Below the pieces are notes generated by a model, which saw only the letters and a list, made by a program, of their open reading frames with translations, did not search any database and was not told the DNA's origin. From assembly GCA_030838445.1 (NCBI GenBank), contig JAUZFQ010000139.1, positions 1 through 49,510 on the forward strand: 49,510 nt of DNA. The letters are read 5' to 3'. Below, piece by piece: positions 6,044 through 13,881 of the stretch; the first letter of the stretch is position 1, and every line of letters begins with the position of its first letter. Made by a program: the position numbers and the translations under genes. Source of the DNA: Pyrinomonadaceae bacterium. GTDB lineage: Bacteria > Acidobacteriota > Blastocatellia > Pyrinomonadales > Pyrinomonadaceae.

Positions 6044-6727
6044 ATGAAAGATTCCGAAAGACGCAGTTTCGAGATGTTGCTCCGCGTGCGCGACTTCGGT
6101 GAGACGCACGTCGCGGCGTTCGCCGAAGGCTCGCGCGGGCGCGAGTTGCTTGCCGTCGTCAAACAGACCGTCGGCGAGTTGGAAAAGCACGGGGCGGTGC
6201 AGTCGTCGAGTCGCAACGAGGGGGCGCAGGGGACGCGCGGGCGTGCGGGCGCGCGTGCTGAACTGCGCGACGACCTCGAAGCCATCAGCCGCACGGCGCG
6301 CGCCATGTCCTTCGAGACGCCCGGCATCGCCGAACGCTTCCGCCTCCCGCGCGGCAACCGCAACGACCAGCAGTTGCTCGACACCGCGCGCGCCTTCGCC
6401 GCAGACGCCGTTGCGCTGCGTGCCGAGTTCGTTCGCCATGAACTGCCCGCAGACTTCCTCACAGACCTCGACGCAGACATCGCCGCTTTCGAGACGGCCA
6501 TCAGCACGCAGAACCGCAGCACGGAGGCGCGCGTCGCCGCCACCGAAGCGATTGACACAGCCATTGAGCGCGGCACGGACGCCGTGCGCCAACTGGACGC
6601 CGTCGTGCGTAACAAGTTTCGTGATGACCCGGCCTCGCTCGCCGCTTGGACGAGCGCGAGCCACGTGGAACGCGCGCCGCGCACGAAGCATGCGACGCCC
6701 CCTCCGGCCACGCAGCCCCGGCCGTAA
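6044..6727 (+). CDS. hypothetical alpha-helical protein
   Basis: The 227-aa product has no signal peptide or membrane segment and is strongly helical and charged. Examples are RSFEMLLRVRDFGETHVAAF, AELRDDLEAISRTARAM and ATEAIDTAIERGTDAVRQLDAVVRNKF; it may form a helical bundle. The C-terminal 25 residues are a disordered Pro/Thr/Arg tail. I do not recognise a family. A TATAAT promoter, a leader hairpin and a strong AAGGAG precede it and a large hairpin follows it, so it is probably a well-expressed single-gene unit. The 21-bp repeat tract ends just before its promoter. Confidence 0.8.
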   Translation: MKDSERRSFEMLLRVRDFGETHVAAFAEGSRGRELLAVVKQTVGELEKHGAVQSSSRNEGAQGTRGRAGARAELRDDLEAISRTARAMSFETPGIAERFRLPRGNRNDQQLLDTARAFAADAVALRAEFVRHELPADFLTDLDADIAAFETAISTQNRSTEARVAATEAIDTAIERGTDAVRQLDAVVRNKFRDDPASLAAWTSASHVERAPRTKHATPPPATQPRP

Positions 6728-6807
6728 GCGTGGGCGCGTGTTAGATCATCGAGCGCCGCGCGCGTAGCGTGTGAAAGTAAAAGCGTGCGCGACAGCGTGG
6801 AGAACAA

Positions 6808-6847
6808 CGCGGGGGCGCGGAGGAAGTCTATCCTCCGCGCCCCCGCG
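6808..6847. terminator. 17-bp perfect hairpin, bidirectional terminator
   Basis: Arms 6808-6824 and 6831-6847 are perfectly complementary with a 6-base loop. It lies between the convergent genes ending at 6727 (+) and 6925 (-). It lacks a U tract, so termination is inferred from position and strength. Confidence 0.7.
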
Positions 6848-6875
6848 CTGTGTGCGTTCTACTTGAGACAAGGCT

Positions 6876-6931
6876 CGGTTTAAACTTAACTGACCCGTTG
6901 AGAGTCAACGAACCCGGTTTAAACTCAACGG
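6876..6931. repeat. duplicated CGGTTTAAAC motif with inverted CCGTTGAG
   Basis: CGGTTTAAAC occurs at 6876-6885 and 6915-6924. CCGTTGAG (6895-6902) is the inverse of CTCAACGG (6924-6931), which contains the stop codon of the minus-strand gene. It looks like a local duplication of that gene's 3' end. Confidence 0.55.
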
Positions 6932-7554
6932 ACGCCGCCGCGCGACTGCAAGCCCATCAGCCGCGCCGGGAAGACGCCGAAGTCCTCGACCTCCCAGGTG
7001 TTGCCGTCTCTCAGCCTGACCTTCGCGGCGGGGATGAAAGTCCCCTCGCTCCCGCCGCGCCGCCGCAGGAAAATCTCCGCGTAGCCGAACCTGTAATCCT
7101 CCGAGCGCGACCCCTGTCGCACCTCGTAGAAGTTGATGTTGCGCTCGTAAAGCACGATGATCTTCGTCCCCATCTCGTGCGGCACGGAGATGATCGCGTT
7201 GGCGTCCACGCCCACGCCGTTCCCGACGATGATCCGCCCCGCCTCCATACGCGAAAGCACGCGCAGCAACTCGCTCTGCCCGCCCGACTGCAAGGCCGCG
7301 TTCAACTGCTGCACCTGGTCGGCCGACGTGTAGTTGTTGATGACGAGCCGGAACGGAGCCGTCCGCCCGCCGAAACGCCCGCCCACGCCCAAGACCGTCC
7401 CCAGTATCTCCTCCGGCGCGCGCGCCCCTTCAACCCGGCCGCCCCTCCGCTGCCCGTAGGCGGTCGTCGCCGCCGTCCCCGCCTGCAACACCGAAAGCGC
7501 CAACGCCGCGCAGCACAACACGCCCAACCATCCCGAAAGTTTTCTGTTCTTCAT
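6925..7554 (-). CDS. exported hypothetical protein
   Basis: The 209-aa protein starts MKNRK followed by a hydrophobic core and an Ala-rich cleavage region near residues 25-35, a Sec signal peptide. The mature part starts with a basic QRRGGR segment, then a beta-rich domain with FRLVINNYTSADQVQQLNAAL, AGRIIVGNGVGVDANAIISV and RIIVLYERN-like strands. I recognise no enzyme motif. The gene stands alone on the minus strand, about 145 bases downstream of the next minus-strand gene's start region, and ends within a local repeat. A periplasmic or outer-surface role is inferred only from the signal. Confidence 0.75.
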   Translation of the reverse strand: MKNRKLSGWLGVLCCAALALSVLQAGTAATTAYGQRRGGRVEGARAPEEILGTVLGVGGRFGGRTAPFRLVINNYTSADQVQQLNAALQSGGQSELLRVLSRMEAGRIIVGNGVGVDANAIISVPHEMGTKIIVLYERNINFYEVRQGSRSEDYRFGYAEIFLRRRGGSEGTFIPAAKVRLRDGNTWEVEDFGVFPARLMGLQSRGGVR

Positions 7555-7699
7555 AGCCCCCCCTGTTCTACTACCTGAGTTTACCCGTCGCCTGCTGATT
7601 GTAAGCCTCAGACGTGTGCAGAGTATTTCGAATTGGTTTACAAGAGTTAACGCGCCGCCAATCTTTGCCGAAGCCGTCGCGCCCCGGCGCGCGCGGCCG

Positions 7700-8449
7700 T
7701 TATTGAATGGCTGGCTCGACCACCGCCCACATCGCCTCAGCCCAGCGTGTGTATCCCAGTTCGGACGGGTGCAATCCGTCCGTGGAAAAGAACTCCGGCC
7801 GCGACCGGAGCGTCTCTCCGTTCAATTTATAGAGATCAACGAGCGGCACTTGATGGCGTGCGGCGATCTCCTCGATGGCCTTGTTGAATTGCCCCAGCCT
7901 TAAACGGAGCGACTCGTCGGCCACGTCCTTCAACGCAGGCGCGGCCGTGACGTCTGGGAGATTCGCCAAGACCAACAGCCTGCCGGGCTGCTTTAACTTT
8001 GCGACCAGCGTCTCGTAATCCGCGGCGAACTCTTTCGCCTCGCGGCCTTGCATGAGGTCGTTGACGCCGATGCAGACGGTGACGAGCGTCGCGCGTGTGC
8101 CGTCGAGTCTGGGGAGTTGCCTGGCAAGCGCGTCGGCCGTCGTAGCTCCCGCCGCGGAGAGGTTGGTCAGGGTGGAGTCCGGGCGCTTCTGCTTGATTCG
8201 CGCGAAGAGGCGTTCGACGTACCCGCCGCCGTCGCGCGCGCCGAGGCCGATCCCGGTCGAGTCTCCGACCACGACGTAGAGGAGCTTAGAGGCGCGATTG
8301 CCCGTCGTGGCGTTCGGGCGCGCGCAGCCCACGCAGAGGAGGGGCGCGAGCAGCAAGCTTAAGAATGCCCTGCGGCCGGACGCTCCGTTGAACTTGCGCG
8401 CCCCCGTCAAACGGGTCTGCACGATCTGAAATGTGCGTTTGAGAATCAC
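7700..8449 (-). CDS. SGNH/GDSL-family hydrolase, exported
   Basis: The 249-aa protein carries the SGNH blocks: VVVGDSTGIG with nucleophile S64, an SAAGATT block with glycine, VCIGVNDL with the block III asparagine, and DGLHPSELGY with D224 and H227. Such enzymes hydrolyse esters (lipids, acetylated sugars). The N-terminus is long and basic, with a hydrophobic segment ending near C42, a lipobox-like LLCVGC, so it is exported and perhaps lipid-anchored. The only usable start is a GTG at 8449 with a close GGAGG; the frame offers no ATG upstream of the signal segment. The substrate is unknown. Confidence 0.85.
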   Translation of the reverse strand: MILKRTFQIVQTRLTGARKFNGASGRRAFLSLLLAPLLCVGCARPNATTGNRASKLLYVVVGDSTGIGLGARDGGGYVERLFARIKQKRPDSTLTNLSAAGATTADALARQLPRLDGTRATLVTVCIGVNDLMQGREAKEFAADYETLVAKLKQPGRLLVLANLPDVTAAPALKDVADESLRLRLGQFNKAIEEIAARHQVPLVDLYKLNGETLRSRPEFFSTDGLHPSELGYTRWAEAMWAVVEPAIQ

Positions 8450-8511
8450 GCCTCCCGCCGAGAAGTTTCCCTCGCCTTCGTGTGAGATGCTATTCGAGTC
8501 GTGTCACCCGC

Positions 8512-8560
8512 CACAAGCGGGAGCGGGCAAGTCTGTGCGACCTGCCCGCTCCCGCTTGTG
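8512..8560. terminator. 18-bp hairpin downstream of the 8653 gene
   Basis: Arms 8512-8529 and 8543-8560 are perfectly complementary around a 13-base loop. It lies downstream of the two-gene unit ending at 8653 on the minus strand. No U tract follows. Confidence 0.68.
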
Positions 8561-8652
8561 AAGCACCTTTGTGATGCTCAGACTGTCACGGATTGCCTGT
8601 CGCAACCCGGACATCGCCGTTGGACTGCCTGACGGGTTGACGCGACCGTCAA

Positions 8653-9375
8653 CTAGTACTCGCAGAACGTAGGCAGTTCGTAAGGAGGGCCATAGCTGCT
8701 GCCGCCGCCACAACTCCCACTACAATCACTGTTGAGGTACGGATCGTCAGGACTGCAATCCTGATCGTCATACCAGCCGTCGCCGTCGCTGTCCTGCCGG
8801 TCTCTTCCCCATGCGGTCATGGTGGCAGTGCCGACGATGTGCGAATAGTAGCCGTTCGAAGTCTTGTTGGTGACCTTGACCTGATACGTGCCCGAGTAGA
8901 CGTAGGACATGTCCGGCACGCTCGTCTGCAAGGACGTTCCGCCACCCGACACGGAAGTCGCGTAAGCCGACCCGACCAGATAGCCGTTGCCGTCGTAGTA
9001 ATCAACGCGCGGCATGCCGTAAGTCGTGTCGAACTGCTGGCCGGTGACAGTCGCCGTCGAGGGAGGAGTCGGCAGGTAGACCGATGACGGGCTGGCCGAG
9101 AGTGCCTGATTGGAGTTGGTCAGGGGGGTGACGAGTAAAGAGGTACAAGGCTGCCCTTCCGACGGAACCGAAACCTCTCCATTCGCGTTCGCGACACGCT
9201 CTCGAAATAGGGGTGGATTGAGGTACTGGTAAATGACCAGATACCTTGCTCCGGGGATGAGTGGTTGGCCGGCACCAGTAACAGCGCGGGTGCATGAGTT
9301 AAGTCCGGCGGCTTTGCAGCCCGACAGGAGCAGCAGGAGAGCGGACACTAAGACTAACAGTAGTAACTTTTTCAT
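8653..9375 (-). CDS. lipoprotein with Asp-rich calcium-binding-like segment
   Basis: The 240-aa product has a lipoprotein signal (MKK, long Leu core, LSGC with C20 as the lipid-modified residue). The body is Ser/Thr-rich and probably beta-stranded. Near the C-terminus, DSDGDGWYDDQDCSPDD followed by a Cys/Gly-rich tail resembles thrombospondin type 3 calcium-binding repeats found in outer-membrane proteins. Its ATG overlaps the stop of the preceding gene (TAATG), so the two are translationally coupled. No enzymatic motif is visible; a surface structural role is inference. Confidence 0.8.
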   Translation of the reverse strand: MKKLLLLVLVSALLLLLSGCKAAGLNSCTRAVTGAGQPLIPGARYLVIYQYLNPPLFRERVANANGEVSVPSEGQPCTSLLVTPLTNSNQALSASPSSVYLPTPPSTATVTGQQFDTTYGMPRVDYYDGNGYLVGSAYATSVSGGGTSLQTSVPDMSYVYSGTYQVKVTNKTSNGYYSHIVGTATMTAWGRDRQDSDGDGWYDDQDCSPDDPYLNSDCSGSCGGGSSYGPPYELPTFCEY

Positions 9376-10301
9376 TATTTTTTACCCCCTTTGCTGCTGC
9401 TGCTTTTCAGGAGCTTCTCGACGCCGGACTTGAAGAAGGTGTGCGCGGCGGACGGGTGTATCAACCCGCGTGCGCCGTAGGGACGGCCGGACACATGCTT
9501 CTGCGCCTGTTTCTGCTCTCTGGTCTGGCGAGACTCCATTCTCTGCTGCACCAACTGCTGCTCGATGTCGCTGCGCGAATCGGTCAGCGGGTCGTCGGCC
9601 GCCACGGAGTAGGCGATGAGGAGCGCCTGCGTCGGGGTGACGCCCCGCGCGCTGATTTCCCCGAACTGTTCGGGCAGGGCTGCGCCGAGTGCCGCCGCGC
9701 GGTCGTGTACTTCTTCTTCAATCATCGGGCGCAACGCAACCGTCAGCCCGGCGTCCCCACGCTGGCTCCACTCGCGACCGGATTTGCCCTGCCGCATTAA
9801 CAGTTGCTTACTCAAGATGCCCCACCTGCCGTCGGCGCGCGGGCGGATTTCACCTTGCTCGTCGGCCGAGGCGTTGGCGGCCAGTTCAATCTCGTCGTCC
9901 GTGAGAGTTGCCAGCCGATCCTCGACCGCCGTGGTGAGGTTGTCGGTCAACTGATCGAGGGTCATGCGTTTACCCTTGCCCCTGAGCGCGCCGCTTTCGG
10001 CATCCACCAGTTGCCGCTTCGTTTCGTCAGACATCTTGAGGCCGGAGCGCCAGTAGATGAACTCGGCCGCAGACTCGACCGATTCGCTGATCTGCTCAGA
10101 CTTCGCGCCCGCGGACGCCAGACGGACTTCGCTGCCGACGCCTTTACGCAGACGCTCCTGCAAGTGCTGTTTATCCTTAGCAGAGGCTTCGGCCGGAAGT
10201 CTGGACGCGTGCCAGAGGGCGACGCCTCCCACCACGACGAAGGCCACCGCCAGCGTGACGGCCATCCATCGCCTTCGTTGTAAACCTTTCATCAAGCTCA
10301 T
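9375..10301 (-). CDS. membrane-anchored hypothetical protein
   Basis: The 308-aa protein has one N-terminal membrane segment (about residues 13-30, VTLAVAFVVVGGVALW) after a basic start, then a long charged helical region. The C-terminal 60 residues are Gln/Arg- and Lys-rich with a Ser/Gly/Lys end. I recognise no family. The start at 10301 (MSLMKG) is chosen over the longer frame because a GGAG lies about 8 bases upstream of it. It is the first gene of a coupled pair with the lipoprotein at 8653, suggesting both act at the envelope. Confidence 0.75.
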   Translation of the reverse strand: MSLMKGLQRRRWMAVTLAVAFVVVGGVALWHASRLPAEASAKDKQHLQERLRKGVGSEVRLASAGAKSEQISESVESAAEFIYWRSGLKMSDETKRQLVDAESGALRGKGKRMTLDQLTDNLTTAVEDRLATLTDDEIELAANASADEQGEIRPRADGRWGILSKQLLMRQGKSGREWSQRGDAGLTVALRPMIEEEVHDRAAALGAALPEQFGEISARGVTPTQALLIAYSVAADDPLTDSRSDIEQQLVQQRMESRQTREQKQAQKHVSGRPYGARGLIHPSAAHTFFKSGVEKLLKSSSSKGGKK

Positions 10302-10343
10302 AAAAAATCTCCTCTCAAACAAGGGTCTAGAGTAGTTGAGCAC

Positions 10344-10620
10344 TCGCGACCAAATGCCGAACTACGAACATGGAACGACCGCACCCGTTCTATCGCCGTT
10401 CCCGAATTGCCGGAGACCGACGTCTCCGGGCTGCTCAAGCGCGACGGCAAGGTCTACACGGAAGATCGTGCCGGACTGCCACCAAGCCGCTCTGCGAGCC
10501 GCTGGAAATCTATGGAGAAAAGGTTGACCCGGCTGCTACCCGTCCGCGAGGCAGGCGACACTCGTGGACACAACTCGCCCGTGCCTTAAAAAGGCAGAGA
10601 GGGCACTCGAACTAGCGCGG
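10344..10620. other. region without a supported gene (possible decayed ORF)
   Basis: Three plus-strand frames are partly open. One reads ELPETDVSGLLKRDGKVYTEDRAGLP before losing sense, and another frame takes up CEPLEIYGEKVDP. This could be a frameshifted small gene remnant, but I cannot show it. No ribosome binding site or promoter is evident. Confidence 0.35.
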
Positions 10621-10649
10621 GTAACTTTGGAAAGTTGATAACAGGAAGG

Positions 10650-10779
10650 CAATGCGCTGAAGTTTGTACCTGCATCCGGCAAAGCCTCCAAAGGTTCTCT
10701 TGATAAACCAATGCCTTTGCGGTAGGATGCAAGCTGTCCAGGCGACGCATCTACTGCATTTGCAGTGGTTGTGTTGTTA
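10650..10779 (+). ncRNA. candidate structured small RNA
   Basis: GCATCC at 10672 can pair with GGATGC at about 10725-10730, enclosing CCGGCAAAGCC opposite GCCTTTGCGG and an inner AAAGG / CCTTT or GGTT / AACC stem. A second GCATTTGCAGT-type element follows, and a strong terminator starts at 10780. No reading frame is convincing here. The class is unknown. Confidence 0.35.
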
Positions 10780-10829
10780 AGAAAGCTCCGACGTCACCTC
10801 CACGTGACGTCGGAGCTTTCCTTTTATTT
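10780..10829 (+). terminator. strong intrinsic terminator
   Basis: Arms 10780-10796 and 10803-10819 are perfectly complementary (17 bp, 6-base loop) and are followed on the plus strand by CCTTTTATTTC. It has no plus-strand gene directly upstream, which argues for a short noncoding transcript. From 10830 to 11140 I see no gene. Confidence 0.8.
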
Positions 10830-11143
10830 CAGGTCATTAAAAACAAATTTCCCCCACCGTCATCCGGCCTCTGCCGTTGAACGCAGTGAACCCTTCCGTC
10901 GCAATGATGTACGTTGGGCGCGAGGGGTTCATTGTTGTAAAGGTTTCCTTCGGGAGCGGTATCGTCTCTTAGGTCTCAGAGCCTAAAAACAATTTAGCGG
11001 TGAGAAAAATTGGTTCGGGATGAGACTAGAGCGACACCGCCATAATACATTTTTTCGTGTGAGTGTCAACCCAATTTCCGAATGGGCGCATAGCGAACGC
11101 ACCTTCGCGCCTTAAATGTTCGCAAGCATGAAGGGTAAACGGT

Positions 11144-11205
11144 GAACGCGGCACGTTGAAGTAAAAGCAGTTTGCTTTACGTTCGTCGTCCCGCGTGCCG
11201 CGTTC
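11144..11205. repeat. long hairpin upstream of the Cys-rich gene
   Basis: GAACGCGGCACG (11144-11155) pairs with CGTGCCGCGTTC (11194-11205), with an inner GTAAA / TTTAC stem. It sits just before the promoter at 11216 and may insulate it. The arm sequence is related to the hairpin at 11618. Confidence 0.6.
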
Positions 11206-11215
11206 ATTATTAGTA

Positions 11216-11244
11216 TTGACAACCCCACGCCCGTTGCATATCTT
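11216..11244 (+). promoter_or_regulatory. sigma-70-type promoter for the 11405 gene
   Basis: TTGACA (11216-11221), a 17-base spacer and TATCTT (11239-11244). The transcript would have a leader of about 155 bases before the ATG at 11405. Confidence 0.65.
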
Positions 11245-11404
11245 CTCGCTGCTCACGAGGCGGGACGAATTCTTCGCGCGTGCCGTCTCATCCCCTACAA
11301 CTCACTCCACACCGGCGCATCTCCGGCGGCCTTTGTCAGTCAGCAACAACTCCCGGCCGCTCGCAGGCGTCAAGGTGCAAACACTCGATAAGGAGACTTC
11401 CGAT

Positions 11405-11599
11405 ATGCCGATCACGGAAACTGAACGACGCGAGACGAAATCTTCCGCCCCCGCCGCGCCGCAGCCGCAAGAGCAACACGCCGTCTGCAACGGGTACGGG
11501 GCGTGCTCGAAATCGGGCTGCAACTGTCAGGGCTTTGAAGGCAGCGGCGGCACCTGCGGCAATCAGGGCTGCGGCCACTCCTATCAGGATCACTGGTAG
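11405..11599 (+). CDS. 64-aa Cys-rich small protein
   Basis: The product has a charged, Ala/Pro/Gln-rich N-terminal 27 residues and a C-terminal domain of about 37 residues with six cysteines: CNGYGACSKSGCNCQGF, then TCGNQGCGHSYQDHW. The spacing and the final CGH..DH suggest metal binding (zinc or iron), but no known family is named. It is cytoplasmic by lack of a signal. Good support for a real gene comes from the promoter at 11216, an AAGGAG about 9 bases before the ATG, and the terminator hairpin right after the stop. Function unknown. Confidence 0.8.
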   Translation: MPITETERRETKSSAPAAPQPQEQHAVCNGYGACSKSGCNCQGFEGSGGTCGNQGCGHSYQDHW

Positions 11600-11617
11600 T
11601 CTGCGGCAGTAATGATG

Positions 11618-11670
11618 AACGCGGAACGCCGGGCGGAAAGCACAGTGCTTTACGCCCGGCGTTCCGCGTT
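11618..11670 (+). terminator. very long hairpin terminator
   Basis: AACGCGGAACGCCGGGCG (11618-11635) pairs perfectly with 11653-11670, and the interior continues as AAAGCAC / GTGCTTT, so the stem is about 25 bp with a minimal loop. It lies 18 bases after the Cys-rich gene and also before the end of the convergent gene at 11690. Confidence 0.75.
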
Positions 11671-11689
11671 TACGTTTAGCGTCCGGACT

Positions 11690-12199
11690 TTAGTTCGCAG
11701 CAGGCGCGGAGGCGGGGCGGACGCCGATGCGGCTGATGCCGTGCGGCTCCTGCGCCTCGACGGTGATCTCGAAGTTGATCCAGCGGCCGTCCTTCTTCGT
11801 CTGCACGAGCACGGAGACCTGCTCCTTGCTCGAACTAATCAGGCTGTGCGGTTTGAGGCCGCCGCTCTGTTCGTAGAAACCCATGTCCTTCTCCGCGTTC
11901 TCCACGTCGCCGCCAGTGCTCTCGTGGAAGGCGCGCATGACCTTGATGTCGCCGCTGTTGAAGGCGGCGAAGAACTTGGCGGCGGTTTTACCGGCGGGCG
12001 TCTTGGACAACTCCTCGTCGAGCGCGGAGGGTTTCTCGGCGGCTTTCTCCTTGTCGGGCGCGGCCGCCTTCTCTGCGGCGACGGGCTGCTGTTTGTTGTC
12101 GGGCGTCGTTGTTGTTTGCGCCCCGCAGACGGAAGCGGCGCACGCGCAGACGGCGCAGGCGAGCAGGAGGCGTGTGATGAGTGCGTTGATCTGTTTCAT
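11690..12199 (-). CDS. exported protein with NTF2-like C-terminal domain
   Basis: This 169-aa protein has a Sec signal peptide (MKQINALITRLLLACAVCACAASVCGAQ), then an Ala/Lys/Pro-rich low-complexity linker (about 30-65). The C-terminal domain of about 100 residues opens with AAKFFAAFNSGDIKVMRAFHE, the typical first helices of SnoaL/NTF2-like (DUF4878- or Cif-like) folds, followed by beta strands (VSVLVQTKKDGRWINFEITVE). Such domains bind small ligands or are structural. It stands alone, downstream of the heptamer inverted repeat at 12330. Confidence 0.78.
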   Translation of the reverse strand: MKQINALITRLLLACAVCACAASVCGAQTTTTPDNKQQPVAAEKAAAPDKEKAAEKPSALDEELSKTPAGKTAAKFFAAFNSGDIKVMRAFHESTGGDVENAEKDMGFYEQSGGLKPHSLISSSKEQVSVLVQTKKDGRWINFEITVEAQEPHGISRIGVRPASAPAAN

Positions 12200-12329
12200 A
12201 GTTCTTCCTTCGGGGCGTTAGACTTTCAAACTCGACGCGAGTATCCACGAAACGCGGCGGCCGGTGGTTAAGACGACGATAAAAGATTGTTAAGGATGTA
12301 AAGAATAGGGATGAAAGGAAGGCTGTCAG

Positions 12330-12416
12330 TTGTCCGTGGTCAGTAGTCAGTTGTTCAAGCCGATCTTTAGCGAATCGGATGATAACCACAGGCAACTGAC
12401 AACTGACCACGGACAA
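12330..12416. repeat. inverted heptamer repeat (TGAC-core), copy 1
   Basis: Arms 12330-12352 and 12394-12416 match in 22 of 23 positions as inverted repeats. Each arm is built from 7-bp units (AACTGAC, AACTGAC, CACGGAC). The loop holds a small CCGAT / ATCGG hairpin. The same arm occurs at 39039-39147. Confidence 0.85.
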
Positions 12417-12431
12417 AGAACTATCCCTTAT

Positions 12432-13139
12432 TCATCCCTCCGCCTCATCCCCTTCTTTTGCCAGCCGCTTCTTCGCCTTGCGCAGACGCTTGCCGGGATC
12501 GTCGTAGGGGCGCGCGGCTTTGACTTGAACGAACTCGCCGGTCTCGATGATGTAGGCCGTGAGTTCGTAGCCGTAGACGCAGCCCGTGTCGAGTCCGAGG
12601 GCGCGCGCGCCGCGCCGCACCAAGGGCGCAGGCCAGTGGCCGAACAAGATCGTCTGCGCGCCGTCGTAAACTTCGTACCACGGCGTTCCCTTCGGACTCG
12701 AACGCTTGCCTTCGAGCGTGCGCAGTTCGGTCAAATCCTTCGCCGACTGATCCGCGAGCGCGACGCCGGGGCGGACGCCCGCGTGGACGACGAGGTGCGC
12801 GCCGAGGTCGAGCGTCAAAGGCAGCGACGAGAGGTAGGCTTCGTAACGCTCGCGCCCGCTTTCGAGTTCGCGGCGACAGTCTTCCTGTTGCTCGCTCAGT
12901 TTCTTCTTCTTGCCGCGCCAGTAGCGCAGGATGGCGCGGTCGTGGTTGCCGAGCACGGAGGCGCACCGCGCGTCCGACATGAAGAAGTCGAGCACCTCTC
13001 GGTTGCGTTCGCCCTTCACGATGAGGTCGCCGACGGCGATGATGCGATCACTTGCGCCCGCCTGAACCTTGTCGAGCAACGCCACGAGTTCGTCGTAGCA
13101 GCCGTGAATGTCGCCGATGACGATGGTGCGTGCGTCCAT
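12432..13139 (-). CDS. metallophosphoesterase (serine/threonine phosphatase / ApaH-like)
   Basis: The 235-aa protein has the phosphoprotein-phosphatase metal motifs in order: GDIHG (D10, H12), GDLIVKG (D38), GNHD (N65, H66, D67), VVHAGVRPG and FGHWP. These bind two metal ions that drive phosphoester or Np4A hydrolysis. Length and motif order fit bacterial PrpE/PrpA- and ApaH-like enzymes; the exact substrate cannot be read. It is cytoplasmic. It stands alone on the minus strand, with the heptamer inverted repeat just after its stop codon. Confidence 0.88.
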   Translation of the reverse strand: MDARTIVIGDIHGCYDELVALLDKVQAGASDRIIAVGDLIVKGERNREVLDFFMSDARCASVLGNHDRAILRYWRGKKKKLSEQQEDCRRELESGRERYEAYLSSLPLTLDLGAHLVVHAGVRPGVALADQSAKDLTELRTLEGKRSSPKGTPWYEVYDGAQTILFGHWPAPLVRRGARALGLDTGCVYGYELTAYIIETGEFVQVKAARPYDDPGKRLRKAKKRLAKEGDEAEG

Positions 13140-13325
13140 GTTCCCTTGCAGCTCTTTTCGTTTTTAATCTGGTGTCAGCCGCGAACAGTTTAACGCAAGC
13201 GGCACGCAGACGCGCAGGGCGCAGCGGATGGAACGGATATGGAACGCTGTGAGACGCGGCACGTTTGGTGCTAAAACTTCGTGACGAAATTTACCCGGCA
13301 CAGTTTGTCGAGTATACGGCCGCTT

Positions 13326-13826
13326 ATGAAAACATTACTTTTGCTCCGCCACGCGCGACCCACTCCGGGTAGTCCCACCGGGCGCGACTTCGACCGTCCG
13401 CTTGCCGACGAAGGCCGCGCCGACGCGCGACTCGTCGGCCAACTCTTACGGCGCAGAGCGCTCGCGCCGGATGTCGTCGTCTGCTCGCCCGCCGCGCGTG
13501 CGCGCGAGACAATCGCCCTCGTCGCAGAGGCCGCGCAACTCTCCGCCCCCACGCGCTTCGACGCGCGCATCTTCGACGCGACGGTCGAACTACTTCTCGA
13601 AGTCATCTCCGAAGCGGAAGACGGCGCGGGCGTGCTGCTCCTCGTCGGCCACAACCCCGGCCTCGCGGAGTTAATCCTGCACCTGACGGGCGAGAGCGCG
13701 TCCGTCAGTCCGGGCACGCTCGCCCGCGTCGAACTCGACATCGCGGAGTGGGGCGACGTGCGCAACGTGGGAGGCGAGGGACAACTCGCCTTTGTCCTCG
13801 CGCTGGGAGCAACACCGGAAGATTAA
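13326..13826 (+). CDS. sixA: SixA-type histidine phosphatase
   Basis: The 166-aa product begins MKTLLLLRHARP, the RHA/RHG catalytic signature of the histidine phosphatase superfamily. It contains DRPLADEGRADARL and the second histidine in LLVGHNPGLAELI. This size and pattern are those of SixA, which removes phosphate from phosphohistidine (in E. coli, from HPt domains or PTSNtr). I use the ATG at 13326 because the domain starts there. It converges with the ybbP gene; only a weak TCCC/GGGA hairpin with a short T run lies between them. Confidence 0.85.
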   Translation: MKTLLLLRHARPTPGSPTGRDFDRPLADEGRADARLVGQLLRRRALAPDVVVCSPAARARETIALVAEAAQLSAPTRFDARIFDATVELLLEVISEAEDGAGVLLLVGHNPGLAELILHLTGESASVSPGTLARVELDIAEWGDVRNVGGEGQLAFVLALGATPED

Positions 13827-13881
13827 AAAACTCTAAGAGGCTATTGTCAGTCATCCCTCACGGGACTTTTTCAAACTGCTT

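Noticed and set aside
8504-8713. Small minus-strand ORF of 69 codons
   Set aside because: It overlaps the end of the lipoprotein gene and includes the terminator hairpin; composition and position mark it as a shadow.
10650-10740. Cyclic-di-GMP (GEMM-I) riboswitch, because of GGCAAAGCC and GGTAGG words
   Set aside because: The GGCAAACC half, the GNRA-capped P2 and the GACGCAAAGCC spacing are not present, and no gene follows the terminator closely.
10765-10986. Plus-strand ORF of 73 codons
   Set aside because: It begins before and runs through the strong terminator at 10780-10819, without a ribosome binding site.
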